From: a virus
DNA length: 21,279 nucleotides
Reading direction: 5' to 3' (one strand)
Virus record (IMG/VR): IMGVR_UViG_3300048687_000115
Location: 1 to 21,279 of that record
Under the pieces are notes generated by a model. The model did no database searches, was not told the origin of the DNA, and worked only from the letters and a program-made list of their open reading frames with translations. This document shows, in pieces, positions 5,972 through 13,739 of the stretch (positions within the stretch are counted from its first letter, which is position 1; every line of letters begins with the position of its first letter). Made by a program: the position numbers and the translations under genes.

Positions 5972-7174
5972 ATGCCGACACCGGACCGCACCGCGCCCGA
6001 CCGCCGCCAACGTCGTGGCGAAGGTGGCAAGCCAGCTTATGTAGCCAGGCGCAACGCCTACCGCGTGCGCCTGCCACGCCTGCCAGGTCAGCGCTACCAG
6101 CGTGATCGGTGGATTGCTTGCGATGCTCGTGGCGAGCACGACAGCAAAGCGCTCACCGAAGCGTGGCGCGTCCTGCGGCGCGAGCTCACCGCGGCCGAAG
6201 CTGGCACAACGCCGCGCCACCAGGATCGGCGCACGCACGTCGGCCCATACGTCACGCGCTACGTTGATGAGCTGGCGACCAACCTGCGCCCGAGCTCGCG
6301 CCGCGGTCACGCCTACGTGGCCAAGCACATTGCGCGCGAGCTCGCTGGCATCAAGCTCACCGCGCTCACGGCCGGTGACGTGGCTGCGATGCTGGCCAGG
6401 CTAGAGCGCCGCGGCTTGACCGCCAACCGCCGCTATACCGTCCTGAGCTTGCTGCGCACCGCGCTCACCGCGGCCATGCGCGATGAGCTCATCCCGCGCA
6501 ACGTGGCCACGATGGTCGATAGTCCGAAGCGCTCGACCGCCCAAATCCGGCCACCAACGCCCGATGAGATTGACCGCGTTTGGCGGCACGTGGCCAGCGA
6601 CCCGGTATACGGCGCCGCTTACGCCGTTTGCATCGCTACCGGCATTCGCCAAGGCGAAGCGCTCGCGCTGCGCTGGCAGGACATTCGGCCCGATGAGCAC
6701 GGCCGACCCTCGCTGTATATCAATGCCACCATGACCTATGGCACCGACGATCGAGCTGACGCACCAAAGAGCGCCGCGGGCGTTCGGCGCGTGCCGCTGG
6801 CGCCGTTCGCGGTGCAGGCGCTAGAGGATCGCAAGCGCTGGCAGCTCGCTGACGGATCGACCAGCCGCGATGGTTTCATCTTCACGGTGCCGACCTGGCG
6901 CGCCAGCTGGCATCGCGCGCCAGGGTCAGTGCTGCACGCCAATGCGCTCTATGAGCACTGGCGCCGCACGCAGCGCGCGCTAGAGCTCGGCCCATACCGC
7001 TGGCACGATTTCCGGCACGAAGCGGCCAGCCGCATGGTGCGCGCGGGCGTTGACCTGCGAACCATCCAGCTGGTACTTGGCCATGCCAGCCTGGCCACGA
7101 CCGCACGCTACCTGCATACCAATGCTGACGTGCTTGGCGCGCTCGACCCGTTTGCGGCGCAGGCCAACGGGTAG
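5972..7174 (+). CDS. int: Tyrosine integrase
   Basis: This 400-residue tyrosine site-specific recombinase has all catalytic residues in place: R226 in ATGIRQGEAL, K266, H345 and R348 in WHDFRHEAAS, H371 in LVLGHAS, and the nucleophile Y380 in TARYLHT. The N-terminal 75 residues are basic (RRQRRGEGGKPAYVARRNAY) and fit an arm-binding domain. Residues about 88-185 form the SAM-like core-binding domain. It integrates and, with excisionase, excises the phage genome. It is the only plus-strand gene, divergent from the excisionase/early operon and convergent with the lysis genes. The start is ATG 5972 with AAAGG somewhat far upstream. The downstream gap carries repeats that look like its arm-binding sites. 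Confidence 0.95.
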   Translation: MPTPDRTAPDRRQRRGEGGKPAYVARRNAYRVRLPRLPGQRYQRDRWIACDARGEHDSKALTEAWRVLRRELTAAEAGTTPRHQDRRTHVGPYVTRYVDELATNLRPSSRRGHAYVAKHIARELAGIKLTALTAGDVAAMLARLERRGLTANRRYTVLSLLRTALTAAMRDELIPRNVATMVDSPKRSTAQIRPPTPDEIDRVWRHVASDPVYGAAYAVCIATGIRQGEALALRWQDIRPDEHGRPSLYINATMTYGTDDRADAPKSAAGVRRVPLAPFAVQALEDRKRWQLADGSTSRDGFIFTVPTWRASWHRAPGSVLHANALYEHWRRTQRALELGPYRWHDFRHEAASRMVRAGVDLRTIQLVLGHASLATTARYLHTNADVLGALDPFAAQANG

Positions 7175-7210
7175 GCCGATCGTCCTGGTGGCAGCTGCAA
7201 CGGCGTTACA

Positions 7211-7391
7211 GGTTGACCCTCAACCAAGACCCTCAATGCGTGGCAGGCTCGTGCTCAGCCTGGCGCGCTCTGGCAACCGACATTGAGCACAACGAGCAGG
7301 CACCGTGGAAACTTCGGTTTCCACGGTGCTCATTCGTTTTGAGCACGAAATCGCCTGTTTGGCGAGCGGTGACCCTCGCAGCGACCCTCAA
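7211..7391. other. attP: Candidate phage attachment site (attP) with paired arm repeats
   Basis: In the gap after the integrase, GACCCTCAA occurs at 7215-7223, 7228-7236 and 7383-7391, with the variant GACCCTCGC at 7371-7379. All are in the same orientation and form two pairs 12-13 bp apart. The copies at 7228 and 7383 share 13 bases (GACCCTCAATGCG). Paired same-orientation sites flanking a core are typical of tyrosine-integrase arm sites. A 13-bp perfect inverted repeat at 7300-7329 lies between the pairs. No bacterial half-site is available to define the crossover, so the core is not assigned. Confidence 0.5.
7300..7340 (+). terminator. Strong intrinsic terminator after integrase
   Basis: Thirteen perfect base pairs (GCACCGTGGAAAC with GTTTCCACGGTGC, 7300-7312 and 7317-7329) close a TTCG tetraloop, an especially stable RNA loop. 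A TTCGTTTT tract follows at 7333-7340. This is a good rho-independent terminator for the integrase transcript. It sits midway between the two pairs of GACCCTC repeats, so it could also coincide with the attP core. Confidence 0.7.
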
Positions 7392-7440
7392 TGCGCGTCA
7401 CAGCGCGTCACGCCAGGTCACAAGCCACCAGGACGGTCAC

Positions 7441-7474
7441 GGCGCCAGCAGAGCAACGCTCGGATGCTGGCGCC
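7441..7474. terminator. Second intergenic hairpin between int and lysin 3' ends
   Basis: GGCGCCAGCA (7441-7450) and TGCTGGCGCC (7465-7474) form a perfect 10-bp stem. An inner GAGC/GCTC pairing extends it to 14 bp around an AAC loop with a three-base bulge. It lies 100 bases beyond the lysin stop on the minus strand and after the integrase on the plus strand. There is no U-tract on either strand, so it may be a weak or bidirectional terminator or an RNA-stabilising structure. Confidence 0.45.
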
Positions 7475-7519
7475 GCCCCAAGACCGCAGCGACGATCCTA
7501 GAGCATCAGCGGCGCCGCA

Positions 7520-7530
7520 GCGAGACTCCC
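7520..7530 (+). repeat. GCGAGACTCCC repeat, one of three copies
   Basis: The same 11-mer occurs at 5960-5970 (directly before the integrase ATG), here, and on the minus strand at 19304-19314 (leader of the portal operon). By composition it would be expected far less than once. Copies one and two flank the integrase as 12-bp direct repeats (GCGAGACTCCCA). At 19304-19314 it is one arm of a hairpin. Its role is unknown. Confidence 0.6.
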
Positions 7531-7574
7531 ATCAGCGCCCGCGGCACCGCTGGCCGCTAGCGTAGCTGCGATGG

Positions 7575-8705
7575 CTAGCTCGGCCGAGCGCCAAGCAACG
7601 CGGTGGCGTCGCTATCCCACTGCGCGCGCCTGGCTGCGAGCTCGTCAGCTTGGCCAGGATCGGCGCACGGATAGCGGCCAGCGTCATCATGCGCGAGCTG
7701 CCAAATGCTCTCTTGCCAATCCTTGACCTCACTGGTGGCAGCGTCAGGCAGGTCGGCACGCTTGGCCCACAGCACCGCTCGCATTTGGCCACCATCGGTC
7801 CGCAGCTGGCCGGTGGTCACCAGGACCGCTAGCGCTGTGTAGTCAGTGCCATCGTCATCTTTCTTGGCGATGCCGCCCAACGTGGTCAGCTCACCGCCAG
7901 CGGTCGTGGTCGTGATCTTGTTGGTGCACGAGCTGTCTAGGTAGAGCGCTACGCCAGGGTCCGCATAGACCTGCGGCCGGTATGAGATACCCAAATCAGA
8001 GCCACCTTTCGCGGTCGTTGGATGCGTGACGGTGTAAAGGATCGAGCCGCCACCGGTCTCGCCAGGATGCTGCAGCGTGCCGTATGGCTTGTCAGGGTCA
8101 GCCGAGCTCATCAAGCGCTTGACGATCCTGGCCACGATCACGATGACGCGCGGGTCACGCGGTCCGCTGCTATCGCTCGGATAGTCAGGCTCATCGGCCG
8201 CACGGCCATAGACCTCAGCGCCCCATTGCTCAGCGCCTTTGCGCAGCTTGCTCTCAGGCCAGCGGTGATAGCCATTGGTGCACCACGGATCGCCAACGAG
8301 CCAGCCGTCAGCGTTGTAATCCGGTAGCACCATGATCGTGTGGCCATAGGCGCCCGACCCTGACAAGCACGGACCGCCGCACGCTGCGTGCCATACGTCA
8401 AGGTGCACCGCTCGATACGCACGCAGGTCAGCTAGCGCCTGGTCAAACGTATTGCCGTCACGGACGGTCAACGATTGGTCATAGCCACGATCCCAAGCTT
8501 GGCGCGCGTCACCGCTGTCGGTGCCACCGCTTTGGTCATCGGTATAGCTGCGCATCTTGCTACCGGTCGATTTGTCAGCGCCTTTGGTCTCTAGGTCAAC
8601 GCCCATGGCGATGCTGGCCATGCGGCAATTGGAATTGGCCAGCTTGCTGCCATCGCGCTGCGTCACAAAGGCTGGCCGGTAGGCTGGCGTTTGCGGTGAG
8701 CTCAT
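7575..8705 (-). CDS. Lysin with C39/papain-like cysteine peptidase domain
   Basis: This 376-residue protein directly follows the holin-like gene, which it overlaps by ATGA. The N-terminal domain (residues about 10-165) has a cysteine-peptidase layout: C27 in NSNCRMASIAM at a helix start, H122 in AYGHTIMVLP, and D139 in LVGDPWC. C39-like peptidases cleave peptide cross-bridges of the cell wall in several phage lysins. Residues about 200-330 are beta-rich, repetitive and Thr/Gly-rich (DSSCTNKITTTTAGGELTTL) and could bind wall or be a spacer. The last 20 residues, ending QWDSDATALLGARPS, recur at the end of the gene at 628-1146. Endolysin is the best call by position. A virion-associated peptidase or a bacteriocin-like processing role is a less likely alternative. 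Confidence 0.7.
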   Translation of the reverse strand: MSSPQTPAYRPAFVTQRDGSKLANSNCRMASIAMGVDLETKGADKSTGSKMRSYTDDQSGGTDSGDARQAWDRGYDQSLTVRDGNTFDQALADLRAYRAVHLDVWHAACGGPCLSGSGAYGHTIMVLPDYNADGWLVGDPWCTNGYHRWPESKLRKGAEQWGAEVYGRAADEPDYPSDSSGPRDPRVIVIVARIVKRLMSSADPDKPYGTLQHPGETGGGSILYTVTHPTTAKGGSDLGISYRPQVYADPGVALYLDSSCTNKITTTTAGGELTTLGGIAKKDDDGTDYTALAVLVTTGQLRTDGGQMRAVLWAKRADLPDAATSEVKDWQESIWQLAHDDAGRYPCADPGQADELAARRAQWDSDATALLGARPS

Positions 8706-8905
8706 TGCCGATCACCTCTGCTACGCACGACCTCAGCGGTTGCCAGGCCAGCCAGAGCGGCGCCCGCGGCCGCAGCTGCGGTGCCAAGGTCGCCACTGTC
8801 ACCGCCTTGCACCGTGACAGTGATAAAGGCACCGAGCAGCGTGGCTAGCAGCACGGTCATGCCGATGATGGCGAACGCCAGCGCGCTCAACCTAGCGAGC
8901 TCCAC
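8702..8905 (-). CDS. Holin-like small membrane protein
   Basis: This 67-residue protein has two hydrophobic segments, residues about 7-33 (LAFAIIGMTVLLATLLGAFI) and 39-58 (LGTAAAAAGAALAGLATAEV). They are separated by a short polar turn (QGGDSGD), and the C-terminus is charged (VRSRGDRQ). This is the topology of class II holins and fits its place between the last tail gene and the lysin. The start is GTG 8905, overlapping the tail gene by 19 bases; an internal ATG (MTVLL) would cut into the first membrane segment. Holins form the membrane lesions that time lysis. Confidence 0.7.
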   Translation of the reverse strand: MELARLSALAFAIIGMTVLLATLLGAFITVTVQGGDSGDLGTAAAAAGAALAGLATAEVVRSRGDRQ

Positions 8906-11268
8906 GTCACATCAAGCCAGTCAAAACCGGCATCGCCTGGCAGCATGCCGTACAGCCGCACGTCATCAAACAGCACCGATGAGCCAGCGACAGGCGCAGC
9001 GTTTTGCAGGACGCATTGCACCTCTACTTGCGTGGCACCAGCTGGCGCCTGCATCGAGCCAGCGACCTGGCCGTAGCTCGTGGTCGTGCCGGTCAGGATG
9101 AGATTGGTGCCGGTTTGCGCACCGGTCGCGTCACGGAAAAGCACCAGGATCGAGCCGAAGGTACCTGCAGCGGTCGGCCGTGCAATCCAACCTGACACCG
9201 CATACCAGGCGTTTTGGATGACGCCAAACCGCTGGTAATAGCCCATATAGCCACCAGTGCCGACGTTGACGCGCAGCACGCGCAAACCTTCGGGCGCGGT
9301 TGACCACGGAATCGAGCCAGAGCCAGCGCCGAGCACGCCACGCACCGCCCAATTGGCCATGCTGGCATCCTCAAAACCAGGATCGGCATTGATCGGCCCA
9401 TCGTCAGCCTGGCGATACATACGCAGGCGCAGGCCAAGGTACGCATTGGTCGCTGGCAGCTCGGCTTGCACGGTGGCGAGCTGGCTGCGCGGTCGCCACA
9501 GCGCTGCGCCGTTTGGCGTGCTCGGATTGGTTTGCGCCCGGTAGGCCATAAAGCAGGCGTCAAGCTTTGGCGTTTCCACGGTGGCCAGGCTGGTCACGCT
9601 ATCGCCAAGCGCGATCGCGCCAAGGTACTCACCAGCTGCGAAGCGCACGCGCCTGGTCTCGACCGTTTGGCTGGCGTTGGCCGCGGTCAGGGTCAGCGTC
9701 ACGAGCAGCGTGCCTGCGTACCAGGCTGGCGCGAAAACGTCCGGCCGGAACGCGAATTCATAGACGCTGCCAGCTGGCACGATGCCACTGATATTGGCGT
9801 TGCTAATCAGCGTGCCAACGGCCGGACCGCCTACGCCGCTGTCGATCACCTCAACGCGGTTGAGCAGGCTGGTGATCGTCGTGCCGCTCTGCGGCGCATA
9901 GCGCACTTGGAACGCGCGCACCGCGATATGCGGCAACGTCGTCACTGGCGCCCAATCGGTCATTTCGTTATCGCGGTATGGCGACCAGCCGCCATCGCTG
10001 TCAGGAAATGTCCACGTCAGGACGGGCGTGGTTGTGACCACCGTAAACGCCCGATATGCCGACCAGCTCGACCAAACGGCCGGACCGCTGACGGGCGTGG
10101 AATGGACGCGCACGCGGACCAGCTGCGCACCGCCAGGCAGGTCGGCTTGCGGTGTATGCGTCACGGTGGAATTTGGTGAGCCAGGCGTGATCGTGGCGTT
10201 TTGGCTGGCGCGCTTATAGGTCGATGGTCCGGCCACGCCACCGCCAGCGTCCTGGTAGACCTCAACGTCATACAGGTCGATGGCGTCACCATCGGCATCG
10301 GTCGCGGTAAAGGTGATTGGCGGGCGTCGCGTGCCGGTGACGCTGGCCGGTGGCGCGCTAAAGGCCACGACCGATGGCGGCCGATCGACCGTAAACGCCA
10401 CGTCAGCCGACCAGGCGCCATAGACGCCATTAGCCTGCGCCCGAGCTCGCAGGGTCAGCGGACCGCTCGATAGGTTGGCGGTCACTTTGTGGCTACCGAA
10501 CGCCATTGGCGGTCCGGCCGTGGTCGGCAACGTCGGACCGCTGGCGTAGTGCAAAGCGCCAGCCTTGCGGACCTCAAAATCAAACGCGGTCACCGGGTCG
10601 CCATCGGCGTCGATCGCGCTGGCGGTCAGCGTTGGCAGGACCGTAGTGACCACGCCAAGCGCGTCAGCGGTCGTGACGGGCGCGGTATCGGTCTCATAGG
10701 TGACAACGATGGTTGGCTTATTGCTGGACGCGCGGTAGCTGTAAAACTCGCTTTGGTCCGATGACGCCGAGCTCGCATCAAGGCGCACGCCGTAATTGCT
10801 CGACCCGCCACCGCCCTCAACCGATGCTGGCGCCCATGCGCGCACGATTGCGGTGATATCAACGTCAAAGCCAGTGCTCTGGCTGGTCGGACAGCGTTTG
10901 GTGACCTTGCCAGTATCGCTAGCGCTCGGACCAGGGTAGGTGGTCGGTGACGTTGACCAGCCGCCACCGCCACCGCTGTCGGCCGAGCTCTGGCCACCGT
11001 TTGCCGACCAGCTCGCGGTAGCGCGCCTGACCACAACGTCAGGCGCCGAGCTAAAGCCAAGGTGCACTTGCGTCGTTGTGGTCAGGTGCAGCACGGCTTT
11101 AGTGATGCGCACCATGCCGGACCAATCGGTAGCGAATTGCACCGCGGATCGGAACGTATAGCCTGACCAGCTGCCAATAGGCATGTGATCGTCAGCACCG
11201 CCGCCAAGGTTGCTCGGCCCATCCGCAAACAGGCTCGATTTGGTTGCGGCAAACGTCCTGGTAGCCAT
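8887..11268 (-). CDS. Large adhesin-like minor tail protein (DNRLRE, Ig-like and carbohydrate-binding domains)
   Basis: This 793-residue protein has three parts. Residues 1-195 match the DNRLRE pattern: a strand-rich domain with KAVLHLTTTTQ, FDVDITAIVRAW, YGVRLDASS and a closing KPTIVVTYE. Residues about 200-410 hold two Ig/fibronectin-like repeats, each with a DADGDxxxxxDxEV loop (DADGDPVTAFDFEV, DADGDAIDLYDVEV). The C-terminal 150 residues (NADPGFEDASMANWAVRG to GSSVLFDDVRLYG) look like a CBM4/9 jelly-roll carbohydrate-binding module. Together this suggests a receptor-binding or adhesin tail protein acting at the host surface. It starts in a TAATG overlap with the hub protein and ends overlapping the holin. 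Confidence 0.75.
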   Translation of the reverse strand: MATRTFAATKSSLFADGPSNLGGGADDHMPIGSWSGYTFRSAVQFATDWSGMVRITKAVLHLTTTTQVHLGFSSAPDVVVRRATASWSANGGQSSADSGGGGGWSTSPTTYPGPSASDTGKVTKRCPTSQSTGFDVDITAIVRAWAPASVEGGGGSSNYGVRLDASSASSDQSEFYSYRASSNKPTIVVTYETDTAPVTTADALGVVTTVLPTLTASAIDADGDPVTAFDFEVRKAGALHYASGPTLPTTAGPPMAFGSHKVTANLSSGPLTLRARAQANGVYGAWSADVAFTVDRPPSVVAFSAPPASVTGTRRPPITFTATDADGDAIDLYDVEVYQDAGGGVAGPSTYKRASQNATITPGSPNSTVTHTPQADLPGGAQLVRVRVHSTPVSGPAVWSSWSAYRAFTVVTTTPVLTWTFPDSDGGWSPYRDNEMTDWAPVTTLPHIAVRAFQVRYAPQSGTTITSLLNRVEVIDSGVGGPAVGTLISNANISGIVPAGSVYEFAFRPDVFAPAWYAGTLLVTLTLTAANASQTVETRRVRFAAGEYLGAIALGDSVTSLATVETPKLDACFMAYRAQTNPSTPNGAALWRPRSQLATVQAELPATNAYLGLRLRMYRQADDGPINADPGFEDASMANWAVRGVLGAGSGSIPWSTAPEGLRVLRVNVGTGGYMGYYQRFGVIQNAWYAVSGWIARPTAAGTFGSILVLFRDATGAQTGTNLILTGTTTSYGQVAGSMQAPAGATQVEVQCVLQNAAPVAGSSVLFDDVRLYGMLPGDAGFDWLDVTWSSLG

Positions 11269-12617
11269 TACGGCAGCGGCCGCTTGGTGATCGTCGTGAG
11301 CTGCACGCCAGGCTCACGCGCGGTGGTATTGAGCGCCGTGCCTTGCGTTGGCACCGCTAGCCACTCGTCACCGGTATCAATGCGCCGATGCCTGGCAACC
11401 TGGCGGATGCTGGCATCTTCACCCACGATCGCATTGAGCTCAACGTAGGCCGGTGCAATCGCCCACTTGGCGCCAAGCCAACGTGCCGTGCGGTCAATCA
11501 CCGGTCCATGGTGCTCATCGTAGATACGCACGATGGCGCCGAGCTGCATGGCCAGGATCGCGGCCAGCGTTGGCGCGTCAGGTCGCGTGCTAAAGCCATT
11601 GACGCCGATGGCCGGATAGGCTTGGCGGGTCAGGTAAAAGCTCATCCAAAGGTCACGCTCACCATCGGTGGCGACCTGCAAATCATTCTGCACGTGGCTA
11701 TGCCGACCAAAGAGCGCCAGGCTATCGGCATCGCTCACGGTGGCTTGCGTGCCGGTGGCGCGCGATGCGCTGAGCACGTTGACCAAATTGCCTTGATCGG
11801 CTCGCATGGTCATGGTGCCGATAAAGGCATCACTCTCAGGACAGCCGAAGGTCAGCACTGGCGCGCCAGGCGCCCATGCGGTTGCACGGTTGCGCCACGC
11901 GACCTTGCCATCACCGGTCAGCCACAGCGCGCCGAGCTCGTTGGCGGTCACGGCCACGAGCTCTGACCAGGCGTCACTAGCCACCGTGCCAGCCTGCATG
12001 GCCACGCCACCGCCACCAATGTCGCGCCGATCAGCTGGCCAGCTGGCTAGGTCAAGGATGCGATTGACCCTGGCGCTAGCGGTCTCAGCTGGTACCGACG
12101 TTTCCACGAATTGCACCGCTGCGAGCTCGGCCACGCCATCGGTCAGCGTGATCGTGGCGACCTGCAAATCATGCTGCACGTCATCAACGCGGCCACGGAA
12201 TGCAGGCAGGCCATTGATCGTGACGCGCACGGTTGAGCCGATGCCAGCAAAGGTGCTCTCAGCGTTGGTCGGGTCATAGAGCCGCAGCGGATCGACCAGG
12301 CGCAGCGTGCCTGAGCCAGCGTCAGCGCTGGTGGTCACGCCAACGTCACTGCCAGCGCCCCAACCAAAGGTGAGCTCTAGGATGGCGCACGCGTCGATAG
12401 GCACCGGTGGCGTACCGATCGTGACGCTAATGGCCACGGTGCCAGGGTCAGCGCGCAGCGACGGCACGCGCAGGCGCAGCGGATGGCCAGCGTGGCTGCG
12501 GTGCCGGACCCATTCGGCCAGGTCATCCGGCCAGGCTGGCAGGTCGATCACCGGCTCAGCCGCCCGATGCGGATGCGGCAAATGCGGTGGCTTTGGTCCG
12601 GGTCGGGTCAGGACCAT
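11268..12617 (-). CDS. Minor tail protein, probable baseplate hub/tail tip
   Basis: This 449-residue protein follows the tape measure, overlapping it by 10 bases, the position of the distal tail or hub proteins of siphoviruses. After a Pro/His-rich N-terminus (PGPKPPHLPHPHRAAEP) it has beta-strand-rich segments (STVRVTINGLPAFRGRVDDV), a pattern seen in hub domains where a strand pair ends with F-x-G-x-V. A helical middle (ARVNRILDLASWP) and more strands follow. Two similar segments, VQHDLQVATIT and VQNDLQVATDG, are encoded by nearly identical DNA 486 bp apart. It is expected at the tail tip, holding the adhesin-like protein that follows. Confidence 0.7.
   Translation of the reverse strand: MVLTRPGPKPPHLPHPHRAAEPVIDLPAWPDDLAEWVRHRSHAGHPLRLRVPSLRADPGTVAISVTIGTPPVPIDACAILELTFGWGAGSDVGVTTSADAGSGTLRLVDPLRLYDPTNAESTFAGIGSTVRVTINGLPAFRGRVDDVQHDLQVATITLTDGVAELAAVQFVETSVPAETASARVNRILDLASWPADRRDIGGGGVAMQAGTVASDAWSELVAVTANELGALWLTGDGKVAWRNRATAWAPGAPVLTFGCPESDAFIGTMTMRADQGNLVNVLSASRATGTQATVSDADSLALFGRHSHVQNDLQVATDGERDLWMSFYLTRQAYPAIGVNGFSTRPDAPTLAAILAMQLGAIVRIYDEHHGPVIDRTARWLGAKWAIAPAYVELNAIVGEDASIRQVARHRRIDTGDEWLAVPTQGTALNTTAREPGVQLTTITKRPLP
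11668..11695. repeat. 28-bp direct repeat, partner at 12154-12181
   Basis: The two copies differ at one of 28 positions and lie within the hub-like gene, 486 bp apart (162 codons). They encode the matching segments VQNDLQVAT and VQHDLQVAT. The near-identity at third codon positions suggests a recent duplication or gene conversion, or very strong codon bias. Confidence 0.7.
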
Positions 12618-13735
12618 CGTGGCAAGACCTGCGCCGCGCCATTGGTCCGGTCATAGCGGCGCAGTGCGCGCACGACCGCTGACTCAATGAGCTGCGGGTC
12701 GCCATACGCATGGATGGTCACAGGCGACCAGCCAGCCTGGCCGCTCGTGGCAAACGGCGTTGCGGACAGAGCTGACACACCGCCACCGCCACCGCTCGTG
12801 GCGTTGAGCGAGCCAACCAGGTTGCCAACGAAACCGCCAATAGCCTTTAGCGGTCCGATCTTGTTGAGCAGGTCGCCAATGGCGCGCGCCATCTTGCCAA
12901 ACCAGCTGACCACCTTGACCACGACCTCAACGACTCGGACCAGGATGCCAGCCACGATGCCGAGCGCTTTGCCGAGCAGCTTGACCAGCGGCACCAGCAA
13001 CGGCAGCAGGCTTTTGACCAGCGTGCCGAACGCGGCCAGGATCGGAATGAGCGCCGGAATGATGGCATCAAGGATCGGCAAAAACACTGAGCCGATCGTT
13101 TCGGTGAGCTCGCTAAACGCAATGCTGCCTTGCTCGCCCATGCCTTTGCTTGATTTGGCATAGGTATCAGCTGAGCCAGCCGCCAGCTTTTGCGCACCGG
13201 CCAGCGTATCCATGGCGGTGGCGCCTTTGGCGAGACCAGGCATGAGCTTACGTAGTGCGCCATCGCTACCGGTATGCGCCTTGGCCACCGCCTTGCTGGC
13301 GGTCTCTAGGTCAACGCCCGACAGCCGCGCAATGTCCTGCGCGATGGCTAGGTCTTGATTGGCGAGCGCCACGTCACCGGTAGCGGTCACCAGGTCTTGC
13401 ATGCTGGCTCTGATTTCGCTATCGGTAAACGCCAGCGTTTGACCCTTGGCGATGCTCTCATCAAGGATCGCTTGCCAATTGCCGTGCGCTGCGCCCGCAG
13501 CCTCAATGGCCGTGGCCAAGGCGTTTTGCTCGTCACGGTCAGCGGCCGCGGCTTGCGTCATGCCGATGATCGCGCTGGCCGCTAGACCGACCGCACCAGC
13601 AACCGCGGCGCCTTTGGCAATGACGCCGATATCGAGCTCTTTGCCGAGCACCTTGACGCTACCGGATGCCTTGCCAGCTTCGGCCGACAGCTGGCTAGCG
13701 TCAGCAAGGAATTTGACCAGTAGCGTTAGCGCCAT
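12608..13735 (-). CDS. Tape measure protein (short)
   Basis: This 375-residue protein starts at ATG 13735, four bases after the chaperone stop; upstream in-frame sequence lies inside the previous gene. The N-terminus (ALTLLVKFLADASQLSAEAGKASGSVKVLG) is typical of phage tape measures. Hydrophobic helices occur at residues about 38-58 and, densely, about 205-290 (IPALIPILAAFGTLVKSLLP, LLVPLVKLLGKALGIVAGIL). A Gly-rich stretch and a compact C-terminal domain follow. Tape measures set tail length at roughly 0.15 nm per residue, which would give a tail of about 55 nm, near the short end for siphoviruses. It is shared-operon neighbour to the chaperones upstream and the hub protein downstream. Confidence 0.85.
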   Translation of the reverse strand: MALTLLVKFLADASQLSAEAGKASGSVKVLGKELDIGVIAKGAAVAGAVGLAASAIIGMTQAAAADRDEQNALATAIEAAGAAHGNWQAILDESIAKGQTLAFTDSEIRASMQDLVTATGDVALANQDLAIAQDIARLSGVDLETASKAVAKAHTGSDGALRKLMPGLAKGATAMDTLAGAQKLAAGSADTYAKSSKGMGEQGSIAFSELTETIGSVFLPILDAIIPALIPILAAFGTLVKSLLPLLVPLVKLLGKALGIVAGILVRVVEVVVKVVSWFGKMARAIGDLLNKIGPLKAIGGFVGNLVGSLNATSGGGGGVSALSATPFATSGQAGWSPVTIHAYGDPQLIESAVVRALRRYDRTNGAAQVLPRWS

Positions 13736-13739
13736 GAGC

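Noticed and set aside
5736-6077. A longer excisionase start reaching 6077
   Set aside because: It would overlap the integrase coding start on the other strand, and the extra residues show no fold; the HTH domain is complete from 5735 or 5717.
7175-7574. A tRNA gene or tRNA fragment as attachment core
   Set aside because: No T-arm (GTTCRA) or acceptor/anticodon pairing could be found in the gap on either strand.
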